Positions 24,722-33,413 of a DNA stretch of 64,000 bases are shown piece by piece. This DNA is from an uncultured Clostridia bacterium. Its GTDB lineage: Bacteria; Bacillota; Clostridia; UBA1381; UBA9506. A model generated the notes under the pieces. The model ran no database searches, had not been told where the DNA came from, and saw only the letters and a program-made list of their open reading frames with translations. The position numbers were made by a program, and so were the translations under genes. The stretch covers positions 77,555 to 141,554 of the forward strand of contig CAKSBF010000006.1 in the NCBI GenBank assembly GCA_934438075.1, written 5' to 3'. The number at the start of each line of letters is the position of its first letter. The first letter of the stretch is position 1.

Positions 24722-25305
24722 CAACGTCCACCTGCCAGCTCTAAAATATTCTGCACAAGTCTGCCGCTGATTTCCTTCAGCTCTTCTGTAGAAAGGTGAG
24801 CATTATCAGGAGCTTTTACCCAAATTGGCTCACCAATTACAATTGGTATTTTTGAAAACAATCGGTATTTACCGCCAATGGCTACCGGCAAAATTGGTGC
24901 ACCACTCTTTTCCGCAATCAAGGCAACACCCGGCTTTGCGGTATGTGACATCCCTTTTAAGACTCTGCGCCCCTCCGGAAAGATAGCAATAACTTTATCT
25001 TCTGCCAGCGCAGACAACGCGGTACGTATTGCACCAATATCACCCTTACCCCGTGACACAGGAAAAGCCCCCGCCCATTTAATCAAAGCTCCCAGGAGCG
25101 GAATATCAAACAAATCTCTTTTCGCCATATAATGCAGCTTGCGCGGCATCATTGATGCAACCAGAGGAACATCCCAATAACTGGTATGGTTAATGCTAAC
25201 TATAACAGGCCCTTCTAAAGGAAACCTTTCTTTATTGATTACCTTCACCCGAAACACAATGTGCATAAAAATACGTACCAAAAATTTTGCTATTTGATAG
25301 AGCAT
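24721..25305 (-). CDS. plsC: 1-acyl-sn-glycerol-3-phosphate acyltransferase
   Basis: A 194-residue membrane-associated acyltransferase that makes phosphatidic acid. The catalytic HX4D motif NHTSYWD lies near residue 38, and the glycerophosphate-binding block FPEGRR near residue 102. One hydrophobic segment covers the N-terminus. It overlaps the end of cmk by 16 bases and touches ispH-rpsA, so the three are translationally coupled. Confidence 0.93.
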   Translation of the reverse strand: MLYQIAKFLVRIFMHIVFRVKVINKERFPLEGPVIVSINHTSYWDVPLVASMMPRKLHYMAKRDLFDIPLLGALIKWAGAFPVSRGKGDIGAIRTALSALAEDKVIAIFPEGRRVLKGMSHTAKPGVALIAEKSGAPILPVAIGGKYRLFSKIPIVIGEPIWVKAPDNAHLSTEELKEISGRLVQNILELAGGR

Positions 25306-25979
25306 ATCTTCTCCAGCCTCTCCTTGATAATACCCAGCACTTTCTGCACAACCTCCTCAAAGGTTAGCCCATCTGTAATCAGCTGTATGCTGTCCTCTGC
25401 CGGAACCAAAGGCGCGAATTCGCGCGAAGAATCATTTTCATCACGATAGCGCATATCACTTAACACATCGTCAAAACTGCATTCTTGTCCTTTTTCCCGA
25501 AGCTCTGCAAATCTTCGGCGAGCCCTCTCCTCTGCTGACGCCGTCAAAAAAATCTTAACCTCAGCGTTCGGAAAAACATAGGTGCCAATATCTCGGCCAT
25601 CCATAATAACATTGTTTTTCTCGCCGAGCTTGCGCTGAATCTCCACCAATTTCAGCCGCACCTCCGGAATTTTTGAAATATCCGACGCCGCAATGGAAAC
25701 CTCGGGTGTACGGATGTGATCCGTTATGTTCTCTCGGTCCAGATAGATAAGCTGCGTACCGTCCTCGCCGTACTTAATATCAATGTTCATAAAAGAAACC
25801 ATTTCCGCTGCAGTTTTTGCATCATTTTTGATATCAATTCCGCCGCAAAGACAGCCAAGCGCTGCGGCCCGGTACATAGCTCCCGTATCCACATAAATAT
25901 ATCCCAGCTCTTTTGCTGCTGCTTTGGACACTGTGCTCTTCCCTGCTCCGGAAGGACCATCTATAGCAATTTTAATCAT
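25290..25979 (-). CDS. cmk: Cytidylate kinase
   Basis: A 229-residue (d)CMP kinase. The P-loop GPSGAGKSTV is at residues 8-17, followed by the CMP-binding DTGAMYRA segment and the MDGRDIGTYVFPNA block, all standard for the family. I start it at ATG 25979 rather than the GTG three codons earlier; GGGTGG lies upstream. It is the first gene of the cmk-plsC-ispH/rpsA operon with a promoter at 26013-26041. Confidence 0.94.
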   Translation of the reverse strand: MIKIAIDGPSGAGKSTVSKAAAKELGYIYVDTGAMYRAAALGCLCGGIDIKNDAKTAAEMVSFMNIDIKYGEDGTQLIYLDRENITDHIRTPEVSIAASDISKIPEVRLKLVEIQRKLGEKNNVIMDGRDIGTYVFPNAEVKIFLTASAEERARRRFAELREKGQECSFDDVLSDMRYRDENDSSREFAPLVPAEDSIQLITDGLTFEEVVQKVLGIIKERLEKICSIK

Positions 25980-26012
25980 CTTATCCACCCTTTCAAAAGG
26001 TACAACGTGTTA

Positions 26013-26041
26013 ATTTTATCACAACAATAATAGTTTTTCAA
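26013..26041 (-). promoter_or_regulatory. Promoter of the cmk operon
   Basis: Minus-strand TTGAAA (26036-26041), 17-base spacer, TAAAAT (26013-26018), 33 bases before the chosen start. Confidence 0.68.
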
Positions 26042-26070
26042 GGCTTTCCAACAAAAATTTGGCTTTTTAG

Positions 26071-26099
26071 TTGCTTTTTCTTTCAATTCATAGTAAAAT
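26071..26099 (+). promoter_or_regulatory. Promoter of dacF
   Basis: TTGCTT (26071-26076), 17-base spacer, TAAAAT (26094-26099), 45 bases before the dacF start, divergent from the cmk promoter. Confidence 0.62.
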
Positions 26100-26144
26100 A
26101 ATAGAATGAACAGTTTACTATTTTCTTTCGGGAGGATTTTACGA

Positions 26145-27455
26145 ATGAAAAAAGCGATTAGTTGGATTAGTATCTTTCTGCTCTTAATGCAGCTTTCAGC
26201 AATTACATTTGCTGAAGAAAATAAAAAGCAGCCGGAGATAAAGGCAGCAGCAGCAATATTGGCTGACCGTGCAAGCGGACGTATTTTATACGAAAAGGAA
26301 GTAAATGCAAAGTGTTACCCTGCCAGCACCACAAAAATTATGACAGGATTACTTGCGATTGAAAACCTAAACTTCGGCGATATGGTTACTGCAAGCGCTA
26401 CGGCCGTAGATGTTGACCGCGATGGCAGCAATATGGGAATTTTAGAAGGCGAACAGCTGACTGTCGAACAGCTGCTTTACGGACTAATGGTCCATTCGGC
26501 GAATGACGCGGCAAATGTTTTGGCGGAATCGGTTGCCGGTTCTATCACTTCCTTTGTTGATAAAATGAATTCCCGAGCTGCAGAGATTGGTATGAAAAAT
26601 ACACATTTCGCAAACCCGCATGGCTATCACGATGATAATCATTACACAACCGCTTATGATTTATATCTTCTCGCCAACATTGCCATGCAAAATGAGGAAT
26701 TTTCAAAAATTGTTTCTACCCCAACCTACGAGATTCCTCCGACAAACAAGTACAAAGAAATCCGCTCCCTTTCTAATAACAATGCATTAATCAATCCGAT
26801 GAAAGGGCGAAGATATCTATACAGTGCCGCAACGGGCATTAAAACCGGACATACCTCAAAAGCAGGAAACTGTCTTGTTTCTTCTGCAGAGAAAAATGGT
26901 TCTTCCTTTATTTGTGTTGTCTTAAATGCCCCAAATGAAAATGGCACGAACTACTCTTTTGCTGATACAATTACATTGTTCAACTATGGCTTTGAAAATT
27001 TTAAAACCCAAATGATATCTGATACCGAAGAAATTTTAGCAACCAAAGAGGTGAAATGGGCAGCAGGCAATGCGCAGGCTATTTTGACGGCCAAAGAGCC
27101 TTTTACCGCCCTCCTTCCGGCAGATTTTAACAAATCGGCGCTTGAAAAAACTCTTACGGTTGATGACGTGATAAAGGCACCTCTTGCGGAGGGTGAAACC
27201 GTTGGTACCATTACATATTTCTATGATGGCACCGTAATTGGCGAGGCGGAGCTAATTAATAAAAAAGCAATCAAACGAAGCTATACGCGGATGATTTTCG
27301 GCACACTTCTGCACTGGCTTCTAAGTATTTGGGTTATGGTTCCTCTCGGTATCATTGTGGCAGTGCTTTTGGTTTTACGCTGGCTAGAAATCAAACGGCA
27401 GCAAAAACGCCGCCAGCAGCGTAAATATACAAGCCGTCGCAATTTTTATCAATAA
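26145..27455 (+). CDS. D-alanyl-D-alanine carboxypeptidase (DacF type)
   Basis: A 436-residue exported penicillin-binding protein of the S11 peptidase family that trims peptidoglycan stem peptides. The signal peptide is residues 1-22. The active-site triad of motifs is present: STTK (SxxK), SAN (SxN) and KTG in GIKTGHTSKAG. A C-terminal domain and a membrane helix near residues 395-420 anchor it to the membrane, and a very basic tail follows. Start ATG 26145 has GGGAGGA upstream; an earlier in-frame ATG lacks a site and would spoil the signal peptide. Two regulator genes follow on the same strand. Confidence 0.92.
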   Translation: MKKAISWISIFLLLMQLSAITFAEENKKQPEIKAAAAILADRASGRILYEKEVNAKCYPASTTKIMTGLLAIENLNFGDMVTASATAVDVDRDGSNMGILEGEQLTVEQLLYGLMVHSANDAANVLAESVAGSITSFVDKMNSRAAEIGMKNTHFANPHGYHDDNHYTTAYDLYLLANIAMQNEEFSKIVSTPTYEIPPTNKYKEIRSLSNNNALINPMKGRRYLYSAATGIKTGHTSKAGNCLVSSAEKNGSSFICVVLNAPNENGTNYSFADTITLFNYGFENFKTQMISDTEEILATKEVKWAAGNAQAILTAKEPFTALLPADFNKSALEKTLTVDDVIKAPLAEGETVGTITYFYDGTVIGEAELINKKAIKRSYTRMIFGTLLHWLLSIWVMVPLGIIVAVLLVLRWLEIKRQQKRRQQRKYTSRRNFYQ

Positions 27456-27484
27456 AATGCAGCTAATTTAACAGGAGGCAAAAC

Positions 27485-28480
27485 ATGGCTACCAGAAACG
27501 ATGTTGCCCGTCTGGCAGGCGTTTCCACAGCCACAGTGTCACGGGTTGTAAATGGGAGAGACAGTGTAACGGAAGAAACGCGCGATGCCGTACTAAAGGC
27601 AATCCGGGAATTAAACTATGTTCCCAATGTAATCGCACGCAGTCTCCGTACACGCTTGTCATATACACTGGCATTTGTTGTAAATGATGTAACAAATCCC
27701 TTTTTCTCAGAGCTGTACCGCGGCATTTGTGACGAAGCAAACGAGCATGGTTATGCAGCTTTCATCTATCAGTATGAAGATGACGTCAAACATATGTCTC
27801 GTTTATTGGAACGCAACGTAGATGGCATTATTACTTTTCTTCGGTTTTCAGAAGAAATCTTAGAACTGATTGCTCACAGCCGGACGCCGGTTTTTTACAT
27901 TGGTAAAGAGAGAGAAGAAACAGGAGAGGCAGGCGCCTTGCGTTTTGATTTTGCAGAAGCCGGCTACGATATGATGCATTACCTGCACCGCAAAGGGCAC
28001 CGTAATATTGGCCTTATTGCACGCAGCACCAGAAAATATCAGGATATTCACGCCGGATATGTGCGGGCCTGCGGCGAATTGGGACTAACTTATGACGAAC
28101 GGCGAATTGCATGGTTTGATAGCAATAAATTTATTATTGAAGCAGGCAGCAACGCCATGAATGACCTGCTCGGCCGCAATCTTGGGTTAACGGCGGTTGT
28201 CTGCAACAGCGATTGGATTGCTGTTGGCGCACTCAGTGCCGCACAGGCAGCAGGTTTACAAGTACCGGAGGATATTTCCGTTGTTGGGTTTGATGATCTG
28301 CTGATCTCCTCCTACACAACCCCTCCCTTGACTACCGTAAAAACAGAAGGATATGAAGAGGGTCGTCTCGGCTGCCGTATGCTCATCAGTCATCTCCAGG
28401 GAAAAAGTCTGCCAGTCCAGGACTTAAAGGGTGTTTTAGTGGAACGCAGTTCTGTAAAAGATATCAATCACCTATTATAA
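27485..28480 (+). CDS. LacI-family transcriptional regulator
   Basis: A 331-residue regulator with an N-terminal LacI helix-turn-helix (DVARLAGVSTATVSRVVNG) and a periplasmic-binding-protein-like effector domain ending in the VVGFDDLLISSYTTPPLTTV block typical of the family. Its effector and target are unknown; no sugar genes are next to it. It lies 29 bases after dacF with a GGAGGC site and may be co-transcribed with it. Confidence 0.92.
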   Translation: MATRNDVARLAGVSTATVSRVVNGRDSVTEETRDAVLKAIRELNYVPNVIARSLRTRLSYTLAFVVNDVTNPFFSELYRGICDEANEHGYAAFIYQYEDDVKHMSRLLERNVDGIITFLRFSEEILELIAHSRTPVFYIGKEREETGEAGALRFDFAEAGYDMMHYLHRKGHRNIGLIARSTRKYQDIHAGYVRACGELGLTYDERRIAWFDSNKFIIEAGSNAMNDLLGRNLGLTAVVCNSDWIAVGALSAAQAAGLQVPEDISVVGFDDLLISSYTTPPLTTVKTEGYEEGRLGCRMLISHLQGKSLPVQDLKGVLVERSSVKDINHLL

Positions 28481-28526
28481 AACTAACCTGTGCCCCGGCA
28501 ACAGGCAATTAAAAGGAGACTCAAAC

Positions 28527-29114
28527 ATGAATTATCTCCCGGTAAATCTGAAGCATTACAGAAAGCGCAGCGGCCGCACGCAAGCGGAGCTTGCCAAATA
28601 TATTAATAAACGCAAAAGCACAATATGCAATTATGAGAATGGTTATACCGAACCATCTTACGAACTGTTACAGCAAATTGCCGAATTTCTCCATGTTTCA
28701 GTTTCTGATTTGCTTAAAAAACCCGCGCCAAGTGTAAGGGAAACAGAAATCAGTCAGAATATTATCCCTATATTGTCCTGCACTACAGGAAAGCCAACGA
28801 AAGAATTTCTTACTTTACCATCTTCCTATCTTAAAGGTGACAATTTTGTTGCTTTTTATATGCCAAACGACACGCTGCAAAACATGAACCTGCATCGAGG
28901 CGATTTAATAATCTGCAAACAACACGGAACATTGCGCAACGGTGACCTTGTAGCATTTTTTGAAAAGCCGGATGGCATTTCGATTCGATATTATTATAAT
29001 GAAAATGATTGCATCAGCCTAACTGCTTTGGGTAAATCAGCGCCGATTCAAAAGAAAAAAAATGAAATTAACATCTTGGGCAAGGTAATAAAAGCGGCGG
29101 TCAGCTTCAGCTGA
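28527..29114 (+). CDS. XRE-type regulator with a degenerate S24/LexA-like domain
   Basis: A 195-residue protein. Residues 1-65 are an XRE helix-turn-helix (RTQAELAKYINKRKSTICNYE). Residues 85-195 resemble the S24 peptidase domain of LexA and phage CI repressors: HRGDLIICK and RNGDLVAFF blocks are clear. The nucleophile position (GDSM or GMSM in active members) reads NDTL, and the general-base Lys (TVKR) aligns with Arg in SIRYY. Self-cleavage is therefore doubtful. The gene follows the LacI regulator by 46 bases with an AAGGAG site and ends inside its own terminator hairpin. Target unknown. Confidence 0.82.
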   Translation: MNYLPVNLKHYRKRSGRTQAELAKYINKRKSTICNYENGYTEPSYELLQQIAEFLHVSVSDLLKKPAPSVRETEISQNIIPILSCTTGKPTKEFLTLPSSYLKGDNFVAFYMPNDTLQNMNLHRGDLIICKQHGTLRNGDLVAFFEKPDGISIRYYYNENDCISLTALGKSAPIQKKKNEINILGKVIKAAVSFS

Positions 29115-29128
29115 CCGCCGCTTTTCAT
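29089..29128. terminator. Bidirectional terminator between convergent genes
   Basis: Perfect 15-bp stem (AAAGCGGCGGTCAGC and its complement) with loop TTCA and A/T runs on both sides. It overlaps the stop codon of the XRE gene and also ends the fucI transcript. Confidence 0.88.
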
Positions 29129-29162
29129 AAAATCTATCTACCGCTCAATACTTTATCATTCA

Positions 29163-30944
29163 TTAAAATTTCTTTTTGCCATAAACCGGACCGAGAGCTG
29201 AGCATGCACGATAATCGGCGCCCTCTGTGTCCTTCGTGCCAAATGCGCTCCACGTACTCGGACGGAAAAGTTTAGTATCGCATACATTATGCATTGCCAC
29301 AGGGATTCGAAGCATGGATGCCAATGTAATTAAATCAGCGCCAATGTGACCATAAGACAGCGCACAGTGGTTAGCTCCCCAGTTTGCCATTACACTGTAG
29401 GTATCACGAAATGCATCTGTCCCTGTCAAGCGCGGCACAAACCATGTTGTCGGCCATGTACGGTCCGTTCTGTCATCAATCACTCTCCAAACCTCTTCCG
29501 GCATATCAATGCTGTAACCCTCAGCAATCTGAAGCATTGGTCCGAGGCCCTCAACAATATTGACTCTGCACATGGTCATCGGCATTCCGCCTTTAGAATA
29601 GAAATTGGAACTGAAACCACCCCCGCGGAAATATCCGTAATTGGCTGCACTCCAAACCGTTGCGTCAAGACAATCTTTTACTTCTTTGTCTGTTATCTTC
29701 CAGAAAGGCTTAATAACCGGCTTGCCATCTTCAGTCTGACATCCTGTACCATCGAGTGCTGCAGCACCGGAATTTACCAAGTGAATAAATCCATCCTTTG
29801 CACTCTCAGGCAGCTTTCCGGTAACACGCTGAATTGCCTCCGGACTCCAGTATGTACGTACATCACAGAACACCTGCGCCGTATTGGTCAGCAAATAACC
29901 AAACAGCATAGCCACGCCGTTTAAGCTGTCATTTTCAGTTGCCAGCACACGCGGTGCGCGCTTGCCGTTCCAGTCAAACGAAGAGTTTGAAATTGCCTCG
30001 GTAAAGTCTCCGTTTGGCATAAAGTCTGTCCAGTTTCTCTGACCTTGAAAGCCGCTCAAAATTGCGTTATGTCCATTACTTTCTTCTACATAACCCATTT
30101 CCGCAAGTTTTTCATTTCCCTCAATTAAATCGCGGGAAATGATTGTCATTTTAACAATGGTCTCCCACTCTTTGTCTTTCTCTTCTTTGGAACGTTTCCA
30201 TTCTTCAATGTTAGTGTCAATGCCTTCCTTGCAGTTTTCTTTTGTCCAAGCCAAAGCTTTTTCAAATTCATCATGATCGTAAATGCCAAGGTTTAAGCGT
30301 CGAATAATTTCGCTCATATCCACATACTCTGTGCGCATGCCGAGATATTTCTGGAAAAAGTCACTATTTACCACAGAACCGCCAATTCCCATCGCTACGT
30401 TACCCATTGAAAGATAGGATTTATCCTTCATTTCTCCGACCGCAATTGCAGCACGTGCAAACCGCAAAATCTTTTCACTGACATCTGCCGGTATTGTCTT
30501 ATCGTCCGCATCCTGTACATCGTGGCCATATATTCCAAATGCCGGTAACCCTTTCTGACTATGTGCTGCCAGGACGGCCGCTAAATATACAGCGCCCGGA
30601 CGTTCTGTTCCGTTAAAACCCCAAACTGCCTTTTGGGTCAACGGATCCATATCCATCGTTTCCGTTCCATAGCACCAACAAGGCGTAACAGTCAAAGTTG
30701 CGCAAACGTTCTCGTGGTCAAATTTTTCTTTACAACGTGCCGACTCCGCAACACCGCCAATAGTAGTGTCAGCAATAACACACTCTACCGGTGTACCGTC
30801 CATATAGCACAGATTTGCGCTAATCAAAGTTGCAGCACTAGTCGCCATTTGCATGGTCTGCTCTTCCAAACTTTCTCTGATTCCCTTGCGGCGTCCGTCA
30901 ATGGCCGGACGGATTCCGATTTTTGGTTTAACAAATTTTAACAT
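29163..30944 (-). CDS. fucI: L-fucose isomerase
   Basis: A 593-residue ketol isomerase that converts L-fucose (also D-arabinose) to the ketose, Mn2+-dependent and usually hexameric. The family N-terminus KIGIRPAIDGRRKGIRESLE and the C-terminal GHIGADLITLASMLRIP block are clear. I start at ATG 30944 because GGAGG lies 7 bases upstream; the ATG at 30950 abuts the site. A LacI regulator lies upstream on the same strand and a palindromic operator (30962-30975) sits just before the ribosome binding site. No fuculokinase or aldolase gene is in view. Confidence 0.94.
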   Translation of the reverse strand: MLKFVKPKIGIRPAIDGRRKGIRESLEEQTMQMATSAATLISANLCYMDGTPVECVIADTTIGGVAESARCKEKFDHENVCATLTVTPCWCYGTETMDMDPLTQKAVWGFNGTERPGAVYLAAVLAAHSQKGLPAFGIYGHDVQDADDKTIPADVSEKILRFARAAIAVGEMKDKSYLSMGNVAMGIGGSVVNSDFFQKYLGMRTEYVDMSEIIRRLNLGIYDHDEFEKALAWTKENCKEGIDTNIEEWKRSKEEKDKEWETIVKMTIISRDLIEGNEKLAEMGYVEESNGHNAILSGFQGQRNWTDFMPNGDFTEAISNSSFDWNGKRAPRVLATENDSLNGVAMLFGYLLTNTAQVFCDVRTYWSPEAIQRVTGKLPESAKDGFIHLVNSGAAALDGTGCQTEDGKPVIKPFWKITDKEVKDCLDATVWSAANYGYFRGGGFSSNFYSKGGMPMTMCRVNIVEGLGPMLQIAEGYSIDMPEEVWRVIDDRTDRTWPTTWFVPRLTGTDAFRDTYSVMANWGANHCALSYGHIGADLITLASMLRIPVAMHNVCDTKLFRPSTWSAFGTKDTEGADYRACSALGPVYGKKKF

Positions 30945-30961
30945 AATCATACCTCCGTTTA

Positions 30962-30975
30962 TGCAAACGATTGCA
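30962..30975. promoter_or_regulatory. LacI-type operator before fucI
   Basis: The 14-bp site TGCAAACGATTGCA, a LacI/GalR-style inverted repeat around a central CG. The exact reverse complement occurs at 32051-32064 before the regulator gene. It lies 18 bases upstream of the fucI start, where binding would block transcription. Confidence 0.82.
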
Positions 30976-30992
30976 TAATAAATTAAAAATTA

Positions 30993-31030
30993 AAGCGGCA
31001 TACAATCTGAAAAACAAATTAAGCCGCATA
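30993..31030 (-). terminator. Possible weak terminator of the fuc LacI gene
   Basis: Stem GCGGC/GCCGC with a 23-base loop, followed on the minus strand by a T-rich tract. The stem is short, so read-through into fucI is possible. Confidence 0.35.
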
Positions 31031-31040
31031 ATTTCCCGTT

Positions 31041-32036
31041 TTACTGCTGTTTTCGATGAATCCACTCCACATCGAAACGGCTCACTAAAGGAAAGGAATC
31101 ACAATCACCGGACATGCGTCGATATAAAAGCCTTGCAGCTTCGCTCCCAATGGCTACCATCGGCTGTGCCGCAACCACGTCTGTAAAGCGAAACAGCGGT
31201 GATGCTTCCATGTCATCAAAACCTACCACAGTAATTATATTTTCCCGGCCTTTCTGATATTCCTGCAAATATCGTTCTGCACCAACCTGCATAAAATAGT
31301 TGGAAATAAAAAAGTTCTCCGGCGGACATTCCATTTCGCAAAAATCCTTCATAATATCATATCCGCTTTGTAAATAAAAATCACCAAAACGGATTAAATT
31401 CGGATCAACCGCAATATTATTTTCTTTTAATGCCTTTAAATAACCGGAAAACCGTTCTTTTGCCGATGTAATAAGTTCATTACCGCCAACAAAGGCAATG
31501 CGGCGTTTTCCTCTGCGAATCAAATCCTCTGTCAGGGAAAAACTTGCAGCCTCGTTGTTAACCAATACCGCATCCGTTTTCACACCATCAACTAAACGAT
31601 CGGCAAGAACAACAGGGCATACATTTTCGCATAATTCGCGAATATGCTCGCCCTCATTGGAGCACGGAATCATAATAATGCCATCTACGCATTTTTCCAG
31701 TAACACTCGCAAACTTTTTTGTTCATCCTCTACGTTTTCGTTGGAATTACAAATAATCATACTATAACCGTTTCTCTTCAGTTCCTGCTCTACACCTTTT
31801 GCTATTTTCATAAAAAACTCATTGGTGATTTCAGGGCAAATAAATCCAACGGTAAACGTCTTGTTCATTTTCAAACTTCGGGCCACAGTATTCACCCGGT
31901 AGCCCATTTTCCGAGCCGCGCGGCGCACCAATTTTTGCGTTTTAGCACTGATTGAGCCATCTCCGCTTAAAACTCTCGACACAGTCGAAACAGATACGCC
32001 CGTTTCTTTTGCAATATCTTTTAAAGTAACAGACAT
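31041..32036 (-). CDS. LacI-family regulator of fucI
   Basis: A 331-residue regulator. The N-terminal helix-turn-helix reads TLKDIAKETGVSVSTVSRVLSG, and the effector domain ends in VVGFDDMEAS. I start at ATG 32036, which has GGAGGC upstream; the longer frame would add 20 residues that do not belong to the family. An operator identical to the fucI one (reverse complement) lies 15 bases upstream of the start, so the gene is probably self-repressed and represses fucI; the effector is likely L-fucose or a derivative. It is followed by fucI on the same strand. Confidence 0.9.
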   Translation of the reverse strand: MSVTLKDIAKETGVSVSTVSRVLSGDGSISAKTQKLVRRAARKMGYRVNTVARSLKMNKTFTVGFICPEITNEFFMKIAKGVEQELKRNGYSMIICNSNENVEDEQKSLRVLLEKCVDGIIMIPCSNEGEHIRELCENVCPVVLADRLVDGVKTDAVLVNNEAASFSLTEDLIRRGKRRIAFVGGNELITSAKERFSGYLKALKENNIAVDPNLIRFGDFYLQSGYDIMKDFCEMECPPENFFISNYFMQVGAERYLQEYQKGRENIITVVGFDDMEASPLFRFTDVVAAQPMVAIGSEAARLLYRRMSGDCDSFPLVSRFDVEWIHRKQQ

Positions 32037-32050
32037 ACCTTTGCCTCCTG

Positions 32051-32064
32051 TGCAATCGTTTGCA
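32051..32064. promoter_or_regulatory. LacI-type operator before the fuc regulator
   Basis: TGCAATCGTTTGCA, the exact reverse complement of the site at 30962-30975, directly upstream of the regulator's ribosome binding site. Confidence 0.82.
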
Positions 32065-32126
32065 TTCATTTTATCACAAAAAAAATATATTGTCAATTTC
32101 TTTTAATGGATTTTAAAATATTTCTT

Positions 32127-33266
32127 TTAAACCTCTAAAAAGTATGTATCCGGTCTCTCGGGATCAAAGCATTCGTTGCACCACATAATAGTTACCATAT
32201 CACTTTCTCCCAAATTTTCAATGTTGTGCGTATATCCGGTCGGGATGTCCACAATTTCTATTTTATCGCCGGAGACAAAATATTCTATCACATCGCTGCT
32301 GTCCGGCTTACGGAAGCGAATTACGCCTTTCCCGCTTACCACTACAAACTTCTCGTTTTTACTGTGATGCCAATGGTTACCCTTGGTAATGCCCGGTTTT
32401 GAAATATTTACACTCACCTGTCCGCGCTCTGCTGTCTTAAACAATACCGTAAATGATCCGCGCGCGTCACAGTTCATTTTTGCTTCGTAGGAAAAATCAT
32501 GCTGTGGCAAATAGCTTAAATATGTGCTGTATAATTTTTTTGAAAATCCGCTCATTTCAGGTATCATTTTACTTGCGCGGCTTTTCTTAAACTCATAAAG
32601 CAAATCAACAATCTCACCTAACGTAACCTGATAAAAGACAGGCACACTGCAAAATTCATTTTTATGGTTTTCCCTGCCGGCCAACGCTGCTAAAAGTTCA
32701 TTTACAACATCATCAATGTACACCAGTGTCAGCACCGTATTACGGTCATTAACCGTAATCGGCAAACCATTGGCAATGTTATTGCAAAAGGTTGCAACAG
32801 CGCTGTTATAGTTTGGTCTGCACCATTTTCCAAATACATTTGGCAAACGGTATATCAAGGTTTTCACACCATTTTCTCTTCCATACTTCTCAATTAATTC
32901 TTCTCCCGCGCGCTTGCTTTTACCGTATGGATTATCCAAAGCCGCTTGTATGGAGGAAGTAATGAGTACCGGGCAGCGGTTATGATGTTTTTTTAAAGTC
33001 TCCAAAAGAACAGAAGTAAAACCGAAATTTCCTTCCATAAATTCGGCTTCCTCTTTCGGACGGTTAACACCTGCCAAGTGAAAAACAAAGTCGCAATCAC
33101 TGCAATATTGTTCCAACCTCTCCTTCGGCGTATCAATATCATACTCATAAATCTGCAAATCCGAAGCAATCTCCCTTGTTCTATCCTTCCCGTCACGGAT
33201 ATTTGAAAGCGTTGATGTCAGATTTTTCCCAACAAATCCCTTTGCGCCTGTCACCAGTATCTTCAT
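32127..33266 (-). CDS. CapF/WbjC-like bifunctional epimerase-cupin
   Basis: A 379-residue protein with an N-terminal short-chain dehydrogenase/epimerase fold (GAKGFVGKNL NAD(P) motif, NPYGKSKR with the catalytic Tyr and Lys) and a C-terminal cupin (GNHWHHSKNEKFVVVSGKG, metal-binding histidines). This is the two-domain plan of CapF, which converts the 4-keto intermediate in UDP-N-acetyl-L-fucosamine synthesis. CapE and CapG, its usual partners, are not in the window. The gene stands between mreB-fabZ and the fuc regulator. Whether it acts on a fucosamine nucleotide sugar here is not known. Confidence 0.85.
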   Translation of the reverse strand: MKILVTGAKGFVGKNLTSTLSNIRDGKDRTREIASDLQIYEYDIDTPKERLEQYCSDCDFVFHLAGVNRPKEEAEFMEGNFGFTSVLLETLKKHHNRCPVLITSSIQAALDNPYGKSKRAGEELIEKYGRENGVKTLIYRLPNVFGKWCRPNYNSAVATFCNNIANGLPITVNDRNTVLTLVYIDDVVNELLAALAGRENHKNEFCSVPVFYQVTLGEIVDLLYEFKKSRASKMIPEMSGFSKKLYSTYLSYLPQHDFSYEAKMNCDARGSFTVLFKTAERGQVSVNISKPGITKGNHWHHSKNEKFVVVSGKGVIRFRKPDSSDVIEYFVSGDKIEIVDIPTGYTHNIENLGESDMVTIMWCNECFDPERPDTYFLEV

Positions 33267-33363
33267 AATATATTGTCAGCTTCCTTTCAACTGCATCATT
33301 CTCTTATTTTATTGTAACATAATTACTGTACCCTTGTAAAGAATGTAGATAAATATTCATACA

Positions 33364-33400
33364 AAAACGCGGCAAAATGATCTGCATTTTACCGCGTTTT
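33364..33400 (-). terminator. Terminator of mreB-fabZ
   Basis: Near-perfect 16-bp stem (AAAACGCGG and AAAATG parts, one mismatch) with a 5-base loop and a T-run on the minus strand, just after the fabZ stop. The A-rich side makes it work in both directions. Confidence 0.85.
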
Positions 33401-33413
33401 GACGATATGTAAC

